A stretch of DNA of 64,000 nt from Neodiprion pinetum (GCF_021155775.2 NC_060238.1:21048470-21112469), one strand, 5' to 3'; shown: positions 32,781-46,254, counted from the first letter of the stretch. Numbers and translations: made by a program. Notes: generated by a model from the sequence alone, not told the origin.

Positions 32781-33429
32781 GATATACATGCTTTTTTGCA
32801 AATTTTTAATAAAATAAAAAGAAAAACGATTTTTGGGAATCAAAAAAAAATAAAAAAAAAAAAATACACCAATAAATAAGAGCTTGGTGAGCTCTTTTGA
32901 TCAATTCACCGAGAGCGAAAAAGTGTTCTAAAATCGCGTGTATAACACAGAGATTTGTCGGAGAATCGTTATTTGATACCTTTGTCTGAAAAATTTAATA
33001 TCAGCGTATTTTCAAACTACAAAATTCGTTTAAAAACAATCCGTTTTAAAGATCTTCACTCGTTTCAATGATTGAGAATGATTCGTCAACTTCTCTATCT
33101 TACGAAGCTAATTTACACATCGATCAAATACAGTCCAAATGTTGGAATAAAAATTCTTGACGAATAAATCTCGTTGGGAGAAAATTTGACGACACTTAAT
33201 TTCAGCAAAACAAAGTTTGTTTTTTTATACGTCTGCCTCGATTTCGTTTCAAACTGGTTAATAATTTATCCAAGACTCAGAAGAACAATCGTTGTTGTTT
33301 ATTTCATTACACACGTATTATATTCATTCAAATGAAAAATAATTTACTTTCAATAAAACAATCAAAGATCCCCAACATTGTTTCAAATTGTTTTTGATAC
33401 TCGATTTTTAATTCCTCGAGTACGAAATG

Positions 33430-33461
<32 letters not shown>

Positions 33462-35826
33462 TAAATTTGAGTCACTGTAACGAAGTTTCTTCACAAATAT
33501 TCGGATGCTTTTCGAGTTTCAAATTTTCACCTCGAATCCAACCGACGGAGTAAAATGAAATTCCAGATGAATTTATTTAGCCGTTAAGTTCAAACTTTTA
33601 AGAAAGTGAAGACAGCTTAATCATAGAAAAAAGTATCACCTTTCAGAAGAAACAATTTCACTTAATTAACCATGATAAAATTTCTTTCAAGTACACCATT
33701 TTTTTATACATATATATATATATATATATTTTCGTTTTTTTAACCAGTTTGGAAATTGAACCAATCAACGCGTCTCGATTCGCGGGGAAAAAAAGTGAAT
33801 CAGTGCATCTTCTACGTCACAACGGGGTTTGCCTGTATGTCCCTAAATTTTTTTCCGCTTCCTCAGCTCATTCTCCTTCGCATTTTTCCTATCTCCTCGA
33901 TCTCGGAAGTACGTACCTAGATGCGATAGAACCTCGAGTGCTTTTCAGCCGCGGTCTAGGATTTATAAACCGTTCGACGCATCGAAAACCGCGTGATAAA
34001 ATCCGAATCCCTGGATCAAGGATCCGGGCACTCGGCGAAAAAAAAAAAAAAAAGAACCTCGACCCGGAAACGGAAAAACTAGATACCGGAAAATTCACTG
34101 CAATATACGGTATAAAGAGAAACGAAGAAAGAAGAGAAAGAAGAGAAAGAACAAAAAAAAAAAAAAAACAGTATTTGAAAAAAAAAAGTCGGAATACGGA
34201 ATGAGAAAACAAATGAAACCAAACTGTGCGAGATCCAAAATTCTTTCATATTTTTATACATTGCAATCATTGTCACGTGGTGAAATTTTTATGCCACAAT
34301 GTTTTTTTGTTTTTGGCAACTTTTGAATAAAGATCTCTTGTATCCCGAGTTACGGAGAAATGAATAAATTTCAGTGAAATGCATCAAGTATCGGAACTTT
34401 TTATTGTTTCCAGTTACGTAAATCTTGAATTCCAAAAAAAAAAAAAAAAACGAAATGGCCGAATAAATTCGTGAATGAATTAATCTGGAAAAAAATCGAC
34501 GATTACTTTACAACGACACAATTCTTTCAAATATCTTTCAACTTCCGGTTAAAAAATGCTAGAAGCCTGAACGTCAATACTTCCATACATCACAAAATTT
34601 CCGACGAATCTTCTTAGGATTTGGTGAACGAAATTTATAATGATTCCTTGTTACTTATTCAGGTATGATTCGTTCAAAAACGTTTCAATGGATTCAAGGT
34701 TTTTTTTTTTATTTATGTTTGAGTACATCTGCTTTAATCACTCAAAAATTTTCCACGTTCGACAATTTACCCAGATTTTCGTTATCCGAACATCTGTCGA
34801 ACCTAATCGAAATATTCAGGCCTAGGAATATAAAATAAGCTATAAATAATAAAATAGAAAATAAAAAATAAAATATAAAATAAAAAATAAGCTGAGCTTT
34901 TTCGTTCAGCCGACTAATTAATATATTCCGATCTAGAAATTGTCAATTTTCAAATCCAGAGTTGAAAATGAATTTTGGCGTTTGTTATCGCTTTTGAAAA
35001 TTCTTCTCGATTTCCCAATTCATCGGAATAAGACTCAGTGTTGAATAATTATTGAAACATATCTATAAATACATATCTATTATTTGTTTTTATTTACAGC
35101 GTTTTTAAAATAGACTAGCCGAACTATATTCATGCATCAATTATTTATTGCACGCGTCTAACGATTTTCATCTCAAATCCGTACGTAAATTATAAACCTT
35201 CATGTGGCTAGAAGAAATTATTTTATACTTTTTTGGTCAGTTTTAAAAACCTTATGAATATAAAAAAAAAAAAATAATCGTTCAAACAACGATATTTTGC
35301 ATTTTAGTCTTGTACGTGCCAGACAAACTTTTGCGGACAAATTTTTTCATCGTCATCCAGTTCTGATATACATATGTTTAAAGTTTCGATAAGTCTCCGG
35401 CTCACCATGAAGTTAGTTTAATTGTAAAATCGGATCAAAATTTTTTTTACCGAACAGACAAACAAACGGATAGAACCATGCAACAAAAGTGATTTAATAA
35501 AAACATTTCAACAATAAGATCAGTTCACTTTTGTTATTCCTCTTCTGTATAATCCGTTGATGAAATTCGTGTCATATTAACCGAATCGTCGGAATAAGAC
35601 TCGGAGTTGGAAAAAAAAAAAAAAAAAAAGTTCATGCACTCGTTCTAATTCGTCAAAAATTTTTTGTTCATTTTCCGAATCACATCTCGTGGTAAAAACA
35701 AATTTCGCGAGTAAGTAAAATCGCTCTTGTTTTCTTTTCTTTTCTTTTTGTTTTTTTTTTTTTTTCGTTTTTCTCACGCGCTAAACTGTCAGGCGTAGAT
35801 CCGGACATATATAGCGGAGATTCGAA
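32781..35826. other. AT-rich sequence, no gene seen
   Basis: T27 at about 33430-33456, (AT)n at 33711-33730, AAAT/AAAATA repeats at 34848-34892 and an A run at 35610-35628. A plus-strand frame at 33749-34204 crosses GC-richer DNA at 33760-34090 but degenerates into poly-Lys and shows no family signature. Confidence 0.55.
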
Positions 35827-35848
35827 GGGGGGGGGGGGGGGGGGGGGG
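35827..35848 (+). repeat. G22 homopolymer
   Basis: Twenty-two consecutive G on the plus strand. Confidence 0.95.
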
Positions 35849-35928
35849 TGAAATTGAGTCCGACATTCCCTGTGAATTGGTAGCGTTTGCGCCGAGTTTA
35901 TGGATGGAGCGAAGGAACCTGAAAGGTC

Positions 35929-35931
<3 letters not shown>

Positions 35932-35979
<48 letters not shown>

Positions 35980-36544
35980 CACTCATCCAGTCGAGGCATG
36001 CGGGAGAAAAACACGTCGCTAAAACGGTACCCGTAGTGCATGACGGCGCGAGGATGTGGCGAAAGCTCGGTTCTGGAGGACGGGGTGAAGGGTGACGGAG
36101 GGCGATGAAGGGGGATGAAGGGGGTGGGGGAGGAGGACCGCCTGCAACGTTGCATTTAGAAAATTAGTTTGAATAGAGGCCGTCGCGTCGGTGCGCATAA
36201 ATGACGTCGAGCTTGCGATCCGCTTTTACGCACTCGACGTTTCTGCTTTCGAATTTTTTTTTTTTTTTTTTTTTCTTCCCCCCACCCTCTGCAGGTATAC
36301 GTATTTTTTAAATTTATTTTCCCCCTCGTCGGTTTCGTTTTTCTTTTCACTTTCTTTCTTTTTTTTTTTTTTTCCTTCTTCTTCTTCTCTTTTCTTATCT
36401 CTTCTTCTACTTTTCTTCATCTTACACGACCGCGTCTCTTTCCCGTTTCCCGTTCCAATCACTCCCGTGTAACCCTGCAGCTTGTTGCACCCGTATGGGA
36501 TACGACTCGATGTCTCGTTCTACACGTTTTTCACCCCCATTTTT

Positions 36545-36586
<42 letters not shown>

Positions 36587-36700
36587 CACCTTCCTTACTT
36601 TTCCGAGGTGGAGAGAAACAGGCGCGATGCTTCGCCGTTCGACGAGTGACAGGCAACCCTTCGGAGGGTGAAAAAAAAAAAAAAAAAAAAAAACGCTCAT
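35932..36700. repeat. Dense simple-repeat cluster (CT, T, CTT, CT, A)
   Basis: (CT)n at 35932-35967, GGATGAAGGG-type G-rich minisatellite words at 36085-36135, T tracts at 36257-36274 and 36360-36375, CTT words at 36376-36420, (CT)n at about 36548-36580 and A23 at 36670-36692. A GC-rich unique patch at 35990-36240 lies between them. Confidence 0.85.
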
Positions 36701-39324
36701 CATTCACATTTTTATTTTTTTATTTTTTTATTCTTTCCTCATCTTTCGAAAAAATTCTATCCACCCTATCGGGTTCAGGCCGAGATATGCCGGGATAAGG
36801 ATTTATACTTCAAAAAAAAAAAAAAATACGACGATTTTCAACGTTTTTGTTTTACACACGTATTAAAATCGAGGATAAGATCGAATTCTTACACACAGTT
36901 GATGTAAGATTTTTACGAAGTGTGTGGTATGTTTTTTTTTTTTTTTTTTTCTCGAGAAATATCAATTCACAACAGACTTATTGTTAGCGCAAAAAACTGC
37001 GTTTTTTAAAACAACGTCCATCTATATTTAAAATCTATTCGTCCGAGTGGACAGATCCTTGATTACATAAAATTTTGTATAGAATGATCGGACGATTTAA
37101 AAAAAAAAAAAAACATTCATTAATTTTTTTACGAACAAAAGAATCGAAGGCGTTTCTTCTCGTCGAAAATCGAACTCTTCCTTCACCGGCTTACAATTTT
37201 CACGGTTCTCAAGATTTCGGAAAAATATCCTGCTACTTTGTTGAAAATGTTACAATCAAGGATCTAACCAAATTTAAAGGCAATTTGACGAATAGATTTA
37301 GAATTTCAACGTCCGCTAGTTTAAAAAACACAGTTTATTCAATCAACAATGAATCCACGGTCAATTGATATTCTTTGACAAAAAAAAAAAAAAGAATACT
37401 CAAACTTCATAAGACTTTGTACTAAAGGTTTGTAAAAATTAGAGCTTGTCTTTCTGATGCCATCGTTGAAAAAAAAAAAAATTTCAAAATCGACGTGTTT
37501 TCTGCACCGATTGAATTTTAAATTCAACGATTTTAGTGAGTTTAAAAAATCAGCAACGGGTATTACGTACAGTGATAAATACGAGTGAATTTTCGTTTCC
37601 AGCGAAACGTTTAAATATCAGAATCTCTCTTTCTCTCTCCTGTGAATAATTAATGATTTTCAATTATCTTCGACGCTGAGAGAACGAAGAATTGTAAATC
37701 AAAACCGTGATAATTCAACCGAAGCAGGAATAATTACCCGATAATATTACTAACCTAATTATAAAATCCTAAAGTTACATAAAATTTTGCTTATCTCTAA
37801 TCGCTTAATTTTCGAAATGAATTCATCGATCTTTTTCTCATTTTATCGTTTTCGTTGCAACAATATCGCGATTTTCTTCCGCCCAGCATTCGGACTTTTC
37901 TCTCTCTCTCTTCTCTCTCTCTGTATTTCTCAAAAATGTAGATTACACAGCGATAGCTTATTGATCGTCGTTTTAGCCGTCTTTTACGACGTTCGTAAAT
38001 TCATTCTCAATAGGCCGATAAACCGCGGGCAGCTTATCTAAACGCCTTACGTTCCGTAATAAACTTATACCTGCATTGGGAAATATATGTATAAGCGTAA
38101 AGCGAATGGAATTTGATTTTAAAGAATCGTATACTTAACGATCTTTCAATATAAGCTTTTACCAAAATTTTTTCAATCTTTCGCCAAACAATCGAACGAA
38201 TATCGGGCTGAATGAATATTCGAGGTAATATAATACGGTTCGTAAGCCGCTCAAAGTCAATTTTATAACCGCTAATAAATTCGGATTAACAAACAATCCG
38301 TGATTTTTTTTTTTCATTTATTTATTTTTTTTTTTCTTACACGCGGCTTATAAACGCGATGACGTTTCAACAACTGACCCAGTGTCAAAGATCTGGTTTT
38401 TTTCAACCGCGCTTTCACTGCAAACGGATGTATACTCAAAATCTGGAGGAAATCATTAACCGCGTGGTTATTATTCATAGTTCAGTTTTCTCGCGTTTGT
38501 GTTTACAGAATGTTACATCCATTATCATTATTATTGTTATTATTATTATAACGCAGATTTAAATTCAAATTTTCATCACCGTTTTGAAATTTTGAATTTT
38601 CTCTTCTTTGTCCCGCTTATCATCATTATTATTATTATTATTATCAAATTTATATTATTTCGTTGCGATCCTTATTTTTCATATTCCTCTCATCTCATTA
38701 TTAATTCTAAAAATTTCGCATAATTTTCGACCCAGAATCACATATTTTGTCGGAGAGAATTTTCATCGAAGTTTCTTCTGCGTCAAGTTAGTTCCAAGTT
38801 CAACGGATGGTCAATTTTTCTTTCTGGCAACAGAATTTTTCCAACCGAAATACAACTGGCTTTAATTTTTCGATCCAACATTTCGCTATCGCGTGTACAC
38901 AATTTATCGTCCGAGAGTTGAAATTTTTTTTTTTTTTTATTCAGCACGTACGGTAATTATTCCTCCAAATTTTAACAGGTAATCAAGACATTTCGCACTT
39001 TTGCAGAGAAGCGTTAAATTATCATTTGCAACTAGCGTTATGGATTGAATTTTCGATATCAACTAACGCAAAAATTAACCCGCGTGAAAAAATAAACATG
39101 AAAAAAATTATTTTGCAAACTAACAAACAGCATTAGATTCGATTTAATAATTTTCAGGGCAATACAATAATTCATGAAAAATGAAAAAACATAAAATTTC
39201 GTAAATTAATCTTCAACAATCTTAAACTTTTCGCAATTTCCGCGACCTTTGAGAGTACAGGAAAAAAAAAATTAAGATACAATGATATTCTTCTTTTGTT
39301 TCATTGACGTTTTCAAGAGTGATG

Positions 39325-39356
<32 letters not shown>

Positions 39357-39715
39357 GAATAACGATCGAATACCTGTTAATTATTATTATAAATTTCTGT
39401 TTCAATCTGTATCGTGTCGAGCAAAAAACTTTCAAAGCGAATAAACCGCGAGATTACTCGAAGATTAGAGAGAGTTTAAATCGGAAGGTCTTCGCTTTTT
39501 TCCGCATCGATTCCGGACCTAGTTTTATTTTTATCCGGTACCTATCCAACAGGATATCTCATCTCTGAAGAGAGTTTTGAGAGTTTCCAGACAAACTCTC
39601 CCGAAGCTCAGGGCTGCAAATCGCTAGGGAATTCCATCCGATGTTCCCATGCAGCTAAAAAGCTCGAAGCTCGGTTTCTTCTCAACTTCCCGCTTTATTT
39701 TTTCGTTTTGCCTTT

Positions 39716-39722
<7 letters not shown>
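36701..39722. other. AT-rich sequence, no gene seen
   Basis: T tract at 36931-36950, (ATT)n at about 38520-38552 and 38620-38644, A31 at 39325-39355. No frame with domain evidence. Confidence 0.6.
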
Positions 39723-39753
<31 letters not shown>

Positions 39754-40110
39754 TCTTCTCTTCTTACCCTTCTTTTTTCACTTTTATCAACCCCCCGTCA
39801 ACTCGACGGAGACAAATAAGATTAGAGAAAAACGTTTCGGCGGGTAGCCGGTCAACGAACCGTGACGTGAATCGCATTGCGTGTTACGTGTGGGCAAAAG
39901 CTCCGCAAAAGCTTCGCGGACCCGCATCGCGGGGAATAATAAAAGTATCCATAAAAATTCAAACGATCTATTCTCGAAGGATATCACATATGAGTACAGG
40001 GTGTGCGTATGTATATATATTCAAGGGAAAAACCACGCATTTCCCACCCTTTTAATAAACTTTTACACCCAATTCGGACGCATAACCCTCCCCCCCCCCC
40101 CCCCCACCCC
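39723..40110. repeat. (CT)n and C16 tracts around a GC-richer patch
   Basis: (CT)n at 39723-39750 and C16 at 40090-40105. Between them a plus-strand 115-codon frame crosses GC-richer DNA but starts in the CT repeat and lacks a recognised domain. Confidence 0.7.
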
Positions 40111-40773
40111 AAGGAGTATAAGGTACCATTCAATTCCCATTTTTCCCAGAATTTATTAACGCTGTAACATATTCTTTTTATCGGATTGGCGCAGATTTTT
40201 TTTTCCCTAACCCTCCATCAAAAAATCATTTCCATTCGCATTCCGGAAACTGCATGGAAAATTTTTCAACGATGTTAAAACGCAACAGCGGTTAGAGAAA
40301 GAGAAAGAAAAACCGTGCAAGGATATCTTCTCAAAAAATTTTCATATCAAAGGTTATCAGATTTTTACTTACTGACTTCTGGTTCTTTAACTTCTCTCGT
40401 ATCCTCAATTTTGGAAAAAAAAAAATAAAAATAACCATCCGAGCGTAGTTGTAAAATTTGTGTATATTTATATTGCGTACACTTGTTCGAAAAATGGAAT
40501 TTATACTTGGAAATAAAAAAGGAATTCGTAAGAATCCAAGCTTTTGTAAACTCGATGGAAAAAGTCGTTGAATTTTGTAACATTAGCTTGGAAATAGCCT
40601 TATTATTTTTTTTTTATTTTTTTTTTTTTTTGTTTCTTCCTTACGAATAATGATCGCAGGATTCGGAAACTTCAGGGAAAGAAGAAGGAGAGAAAGAGTG
40701 AAAAAGAAACCAATTCTTGTCTGAGATTATCGATTGTTTCAAATTTTATAGAACTAATAACCAATTATCACAG
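40111..40773. other. AT-rich sequence, no gene seen
   Basis: T-rich tract at 40605-40631 and otherwise featureless. Confidence 0.6.
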
Positions 40774-41203
40774 TGCACTGAGAAAAATTTCATTTGTTAA
40801 GGTAACTAGAAAAATTGAGTAAAACATGCATCGTTAAAAAAACTGTTTGAATATTGTTTCAATTACGAAAAACGAGGTACGCGTAAACATTTTGCGCTAT
40901 CGTCGATCCTTTTTCGGTTGTTGCAACGCAAAATCAGTTTCTGAGGTTTACTCTGCTTTTTTAGTTAAACAAGGCTTTAACGTCAATTTATTCTTGCACG
41001 AGCAATAAATTTTCGCAACAGTTGCAAGAAAATCTAGCAACAGTGATCGTAATGAGAAATAATAGTAACGGATACTAGACTTTGCGGCAACGGCTAGAAA
41101 ACTGATTTTTATTTTCTACCTGTAACTATATTTTTCGATTGTGGTAAAAATGAAAATGGTTAAAGACCGAGCGGTAACCGGAAATAAAAATTTCTCTCAT
41201 TAT
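40774..41203 (+). mobile_element. MITE-1 copy, full length
   Basis: CACTGAGAAAAATTTCATTTG at the left end and AAATTTCTCTCATTAT at the right. All internal landmarks are present and the copy is highly similar to the one at 24758-25192. Flanking TA dinucleotides have partly mutated (TG at the left). Confidence 0.9.
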
Positions 41204-41792
41204 GCTGGAGAAAATTAATTTTTTTCTTCAAATCATCGGATACTTTCTTCTTCTTCAATTTCATCTTTCGACCGGCGGATTGAGTTTTAGTTCCTTGGAC
41301 GCTGCTCGAGTATCGCGTATCCTCCTAGGAGCGAAAAATGATCGAGAAGATCGCCGATTCTGATAGAGTTTGAGACGCTTGAGACGAGCGGTTGCAACGC
41401 CGAGGAAAAAGCGGAAGCGGAAGTGCGGCCATAACGAACAGGCGACTTCCCCTCGGCGTTGCACCGACGAATTTTAGTGCAAAATGAAATTAGCCCCTCG
41501 CGTGTCGTGTCGCGGCTTCTTCTTTCTATTTTTCTTATTTTTATTTTTATTCTCGTTCTTTCTCTTTCTCTTTCTCTTGCTTCGTCTTACTTCGCCCTCT
41601 GATTCCTGGGGCTTCCGGTTGGCAGGAGGGAAAGGCCGAGGGGCTTGACATTCGAGACAAGACTCACCCTGGGGTCGTAAAACCAGTCCTTTAAATTTCA
41701 CTCTTCGAATAAGATACTGGATACACGTTGCGAATTTTTTGGGATGCAGCGTTCAATTGCGTTCCGAAAAAGTTATTTATAATCAGTCGCAT
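41204..41792. other. GC-richer patch without recognised gene
   Basis: Minus-strand frames at 41261-41464 and 41474-41701 are open and Arg/Lys-rich. The second ends in TTCTC-type low complexity. No domain, and no convincing splice pair was found. Confidence 0.4.
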
Positions 41793-42150
41793 GCAAGTTC
41801 CGAATTTTAAAAGTTCCGAAAGCGCCGAATTCCGAACTATTTGCTGACGAAACTGGAAATAAAGAAATCAAAGATTTTTGGTCAAACAACAAAGTTTCGA
41901 ATCGTCGGAAATACGACGACTCAAAGTTCCAAGATGAAAGATTCCGAAAATTTGAGTTACGATTGAGCAAAGTTCCGAAAAGTAAAGTTTCGATGGAGAA
42001 AAATTGCGAAAAATAAAGTTTCGATAGAGCGAAATTCCGATCAATTAAAATGTAGTCGCAAAAAAAAATATCGAAAATCCAAAACAAAGAAAGATCAAAG
42101 TAGTGAAATTTTACCAGGCTAGAAATTCACAGGACTGAAAATCTTTAAAT
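41793..42150 (+). mobile_element. LTIR-B element, copy B (right end truncated)
   Basis: Matches copies A, C and D from AAGTTCCGAATTTTAAAAGT to TAGAAATTCACAGGACTGAA. The right inverted arm is absent. Minus-strand translation of the left part keeps the same reading as copies A and D. Confidence 0.7.
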
Positions 42151-44781
42151 CAATATTTCAACTAGTAAAATTAATCGTTTCCCTGTTATATCAAACGTTT
42201 CAGTTTCTGCGAACTAGGATCAAGATGAAAAAATTGACGGAAAGAATAATACGTATTTTTTGACGCTGTAAAAATTCAGTAACGACGACAACTCTTCATT
42301 TTCTGCAAAATTCTACTGCGAAAAAATAAATTCCAAGTCCAAGAAATTTATGTCAACCTCTGGCATTTAAAACACTGAATATTATGTGTTTAACTTTACT
42401 TTTCTAGTTTAAAAATTCAGTTACTCGCCTTCCAGTTGTCTAAATAATTCATTAATCTCTTCAATCATTCGATTTCTTCTTCGTCGACGTAATTTAAAAC
42501 GCGGTTAAATTTATCGTGAACAAGAAATAAGTACAGGGAAAAAATAAATTGGTACCAATTTTTAATAAAACAAAACTAGAATTCAAGAGAATGTGATTTA
42601 TTTTTTTTTTTTAACTTTTTATAACCCAAGTGCAGATTAATTACATATTCATTTAATCATCAGTCTTCTTCGTCGATTATACGATAAAAAGTTTCTTACT
42701 CAATGATTCCAGAATTGATTTTGGACACGGTACAAAAACTGAGTCTCGGTTTAAATTTTTCTGTTTTTTTTCTTTCGTCCATGAAATGCAACCTTTTTCG
42801 CATTTTAATGGCGTTCATTTTGTCATTCAAATCATCAATCATTGATCATCAATCGACCTGCTGATTGATAAGTATTTCTCCTTCTCTAATTTTCAATTGC
42901 TATAGTTTGAAAATCATTCGACCCTAATTTTACGGAGGAGAAAATGTCGTTTCAATTTTTTGCTCTCTATAATTACCCGAGCAAATAACGTTCAATTTTC
43001 GAGCTTTTGTTGTCGGGTAAGTTTCTTCGGTAATTAACTCGATCACTTTCTCCCGCCTCTGACGTTTTTTCAATCTTCTTTACGCTTTTCATCGGGTGAA
43101 AAAAATGATGAGCCAAGTTTCGTTCGAGGCGTCTAGACGATGCTGAAATTGAGAATATCTATTTACCGGGTCGTCGGACGCTGCGAAGGCGAGTATCGGG
43201 TATCTGCAACTGGTTGCCGATATACTCGGTCGATAATAAGCGATCCTTTCGTTCATCAATCCTCCCGACGTAATCCGACGTAAGTTCGACTTATCGATCC
43301 AGAGTCCGAACCCACTTTCGGATCTATTAATCATGCACGAAAGCCGACCGACGGCTGCTTGGCCTCAACTTTGTATCGATTTTTCTGAGCTTCATCTGCG
43401 GGCGCAATTTTCTGCTCGTTTGAAAAATTTAAACAAAACACGGAAAACGATTATCGGAGAAAACCTGTCGTCAACAATTTTCTTTTCTTTTCGTTTCTAT
43501 TCGATAGTTCGAAATCTGTAAAAATGCTTAGTTGAAAACAAAAATTCTTCGACGAATCAATTTTTTGTTTTAAATAATTGATTGCACGATTTGAAATTTT
43601 TTTAAAGTAAAATATGAATAGACACTTTTTTTCTTTCAAAAGAATTCAAACAGGCTTTTATTCTGTCTTTCAATTCTGTCAGAAAAATTGTTGAATTTAA
43701 AAATTTCAAATCGTGTATTCAATAATTAAAAAAAATTGATTTTCTTAGAAGAATTTTTACATTTAAATAAAACGTTTTGATAGCTTTGAAACTATTGAAG
43801 AGCACTGCAGAGATCAGATTTCGCATGAGAATAAATGAAAGAAAACTTCCATCATTTCTATATTGTCTAGTTTTCATTTCTGTTCTTTCGTACATAAATT
43901 TTTGACTTCGAACATTGTTGAAAACGGTTAAATTAGTGAAAAATTTATGTCCGACGTTTTATATCTTACTTTTCTTTCTGACTCAACCTAAGGAATTCAT
44001 CGGGTAATCATTTCGAGTGAGTAGATTCTAGAAAAATTGGGTCAAGTGATTATCTCATGGAATGTAAAAGATACCGTGAAAAAACTGTGTAACATACATG
44101 TTTCGAAATTCAAATTCATCTGAAAAAGTACACCTAACAACAATTAGACGGGTTAACAGTGAGCAGCTTTAAAAAAAAAAAACTATCAAGATGGATATAA
44201 TGTTCGCAGAATGTTGTTATTCTCGACAAATTAATGAATATAAAAATTGTTCACGAGCGATAATTACGAGTGAAAAATAAACGAATACCCGGTTTCGAGT
44301 ACGAAGTGAAGATATGATAAACGAAACGATAAGTAATTCGAGGGAGCGCAGCGTAGATTGGAATAATGATTCTCTTGGGGGTGGCAAAAAGGGTTTCCGG
44401 GGGTAGAATAGTTGGATATTCTTCGGTTAAGCGAACTATTTTACGAGGCAGTTTTATCCCTCGGTTTTCGCCCCGCAACGCCGCGTATAAATTTAACGAT
44501 CTGGGATATTAGTACTTTCAGCAGCATGCGGCACGGCGTAAACTCGGGTTGACCCCTTCGCTTCCGCTTCAAATTCCGCTTCCGTTTTCATCCCCACCCC
44601 CGAATCCTCACATCGAATACAGCGACCGCGGTCATTTCGGAACGTCGAAATGTAGAGGCGGCCGCCTCTTCGCGCCGGTTTCATCCCTCGATCATTTTTC
44701 CGATCCTTCCTGATATTTCGACACGGTGGAGAAAAAATTACCGGTGTAAAAATGGGGAGAAGATATCATCGTGATTCATTG
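42151..44781. other. AT-rich sequence; one GC-richer open frame of unknown nature
   Basis: A minus-strand frame at 43089-43334 (81 codons from ATG) includes GFGLWID and a CCCG|GTAAAT donor-like site at about 43169-43163. The composition suggests possible coding sequence, but I cannot name a family. A second GC-rich patch, 44440-44700, is open on the minus strand without a signature. Confidence 0.35.
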
Positions 44782-45496
44782 GGGCGGGGTTGAAGTTCCG
44801 AATTTGAAAAGTTACGAAAGCGCCTAATTACGAATTATTTCGTGACGAAAGTTGAAGTACACTGAGCAAAAATTTTATTTCTTACAGTAACTAGAAAAAT
44901 TCAGTAAAACAGGTATCGTTGAAAATAACTCTTTGAATATTTTGTTGGAATAGGGATCCTGCGTGCATCTGAAATCTCTGTATTCTTCTATATTTCTATA
45001 CATTTCTATATATTTCTCTATATTTTGTCGATCGTGGTAAAAAATGAAAATAGTTAAGGACTGCGTGGTAACTGGAAATAAAAATTTCTCTCAGTGTAGA
45101 GAAATCAAACTTTGAGGAAACGATAAAGTTTTGATTGTTCGCGGAAACCCGACGACTCAAGATTCCGATATGCAGAATTTCGAAAATTCACGTTACGATA
45201 GAAACAAAGTTCCGAAAAGTAAAGTTTCGATAGAGTAAAATTCCGAATGTTGAAATATACTCGTACAGCGTAGTTTGCTGAACGAGTGGGTGTAAAAAAT
45301 GCGAAAAACCAAAAATCAGAATATCCAGGATGCCGAACGTAAAAACATCGAAAGTCCGAAACAAAAAAAGATCAAAGTGGTGAAATTTCAGAAACTAAAA
45401 ATCTTCGATCATTCGGAATTTCGATGTTTTAGATTTTTAAATTTTCTTATTTTCGCACTTTTGGAACGTTTTAAAATCGGAATTTCAACCTCACCC
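44782..45496 (+). mobile_element. LTIR-B element, copy C, split by a nested MITE-1
   Basis: The left end GGGCGGGGTTGAAGTTCCG and the reverse complement of the right end, GGGTGAGGTTGAAATTCCG, form terminal inverted repeats of about 35 bp. The flanks TGATTCATTG (44772-44781) and TAATTCATTA (45497-45506) agree at 8 of 10 positions, a plausible decayed target duplication. Without the nested insert the element is about 476 bp. The 9-10 bp duplication and G-starting termini would fit a Mutator-like MITE, but this is an inference from one copy. Confidence 0.7.
44858..45098 (+). mobile_element. MITE-1 copy nested in LTIR-B, interior replaced
   Basis: TA-CACTGAGCAAAAATTTTATT at the left, AAAATTTCTCTCAGTG-TA at the right. 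The host element continues exactly across it: GAAGTA before, TAGAGAAATCAAACTTT after. Copies A and D of the host read AAGTAAAGAAATCAAACTTT with a single TA. The MITE's middle is replaced by about 60 bp of TATTTCTATA-type simple sequence (about 44984-45025). Confidence 0.9.
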
Positions 45497-45506
45497 TAAT
45501 TCATTA

Positions 45507-46254
45507 TTGCACCTTTTTTCTCCGCTAATAGAATCGCAACATCCAGTAAGAAAAATTGAAACTAAGAATACAAAATTCGCATCTCTCGAACAGGTTTCAT
45601 GATAAAGTTTTTGAATCATCTGTCCTGTGATAAAAAAAAATATCACCCGCACCTGCGGCGCGTGTTATACGTGATTGTAAATTTTTGATATGGTCCTAAT
45701 CCGACTTTCTTGACGTTTTTTATCACTTATTTCAACCTCGTGTATGAATGGAAATCGATAAACTGACCGGCAATATCTGGACGTAAAACTCGTGCCCGTA
45801 AAAAAAAACGAAGCGGTATTATAATCATCGTATTTCATTAGATAAGCGGATGAAATTTTTTTCGCCTCATGTCTTTTTTCGAAAGTCGATTTCATTCTGT
45901 GGGTGAAAAAAAAAAAAAAAAAAAACAATTTCTATTCCTCCACTCGCAGTTTTTACATGCCGATGCAGTTTATCATGCATTACACAGCTTGGTTTCAACG
46001 AGGTGCACGCTATATCGAATTTTTCACCGTCTACTCTTCCGTACGGTTCTGAAACTGCAGAGGAATTCCGATAGATTCGTTCCCGTCTCCCTTTTGTCTC
46101 GTTACCTGTGATTTATCTATCCAGAATCCATGAATTCTTATTGCTACACACGGTTTATTTCGAAACTTTTCCCTCTTTCCCGTGTTATTGCTCCGCGTCG
46201 TAAGCTGTCACAATTTTTTCGTGACAATACAAAGCGTACGTACAATGGAGAAAC
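45507..46254. other. No gene seen
   Basis: A20 at about 45906-45925. A plus-strand frame across 45869-46111 follows the A run without a domain signature. Confidence 0.55.

Noticed and set aside
33749..34204. 151-codon plus-strand frame
   Set aside because: It begins in GC-richer DNA but dissolves into poly-Lys, and the opposite strand is equally open. No domain recognised.
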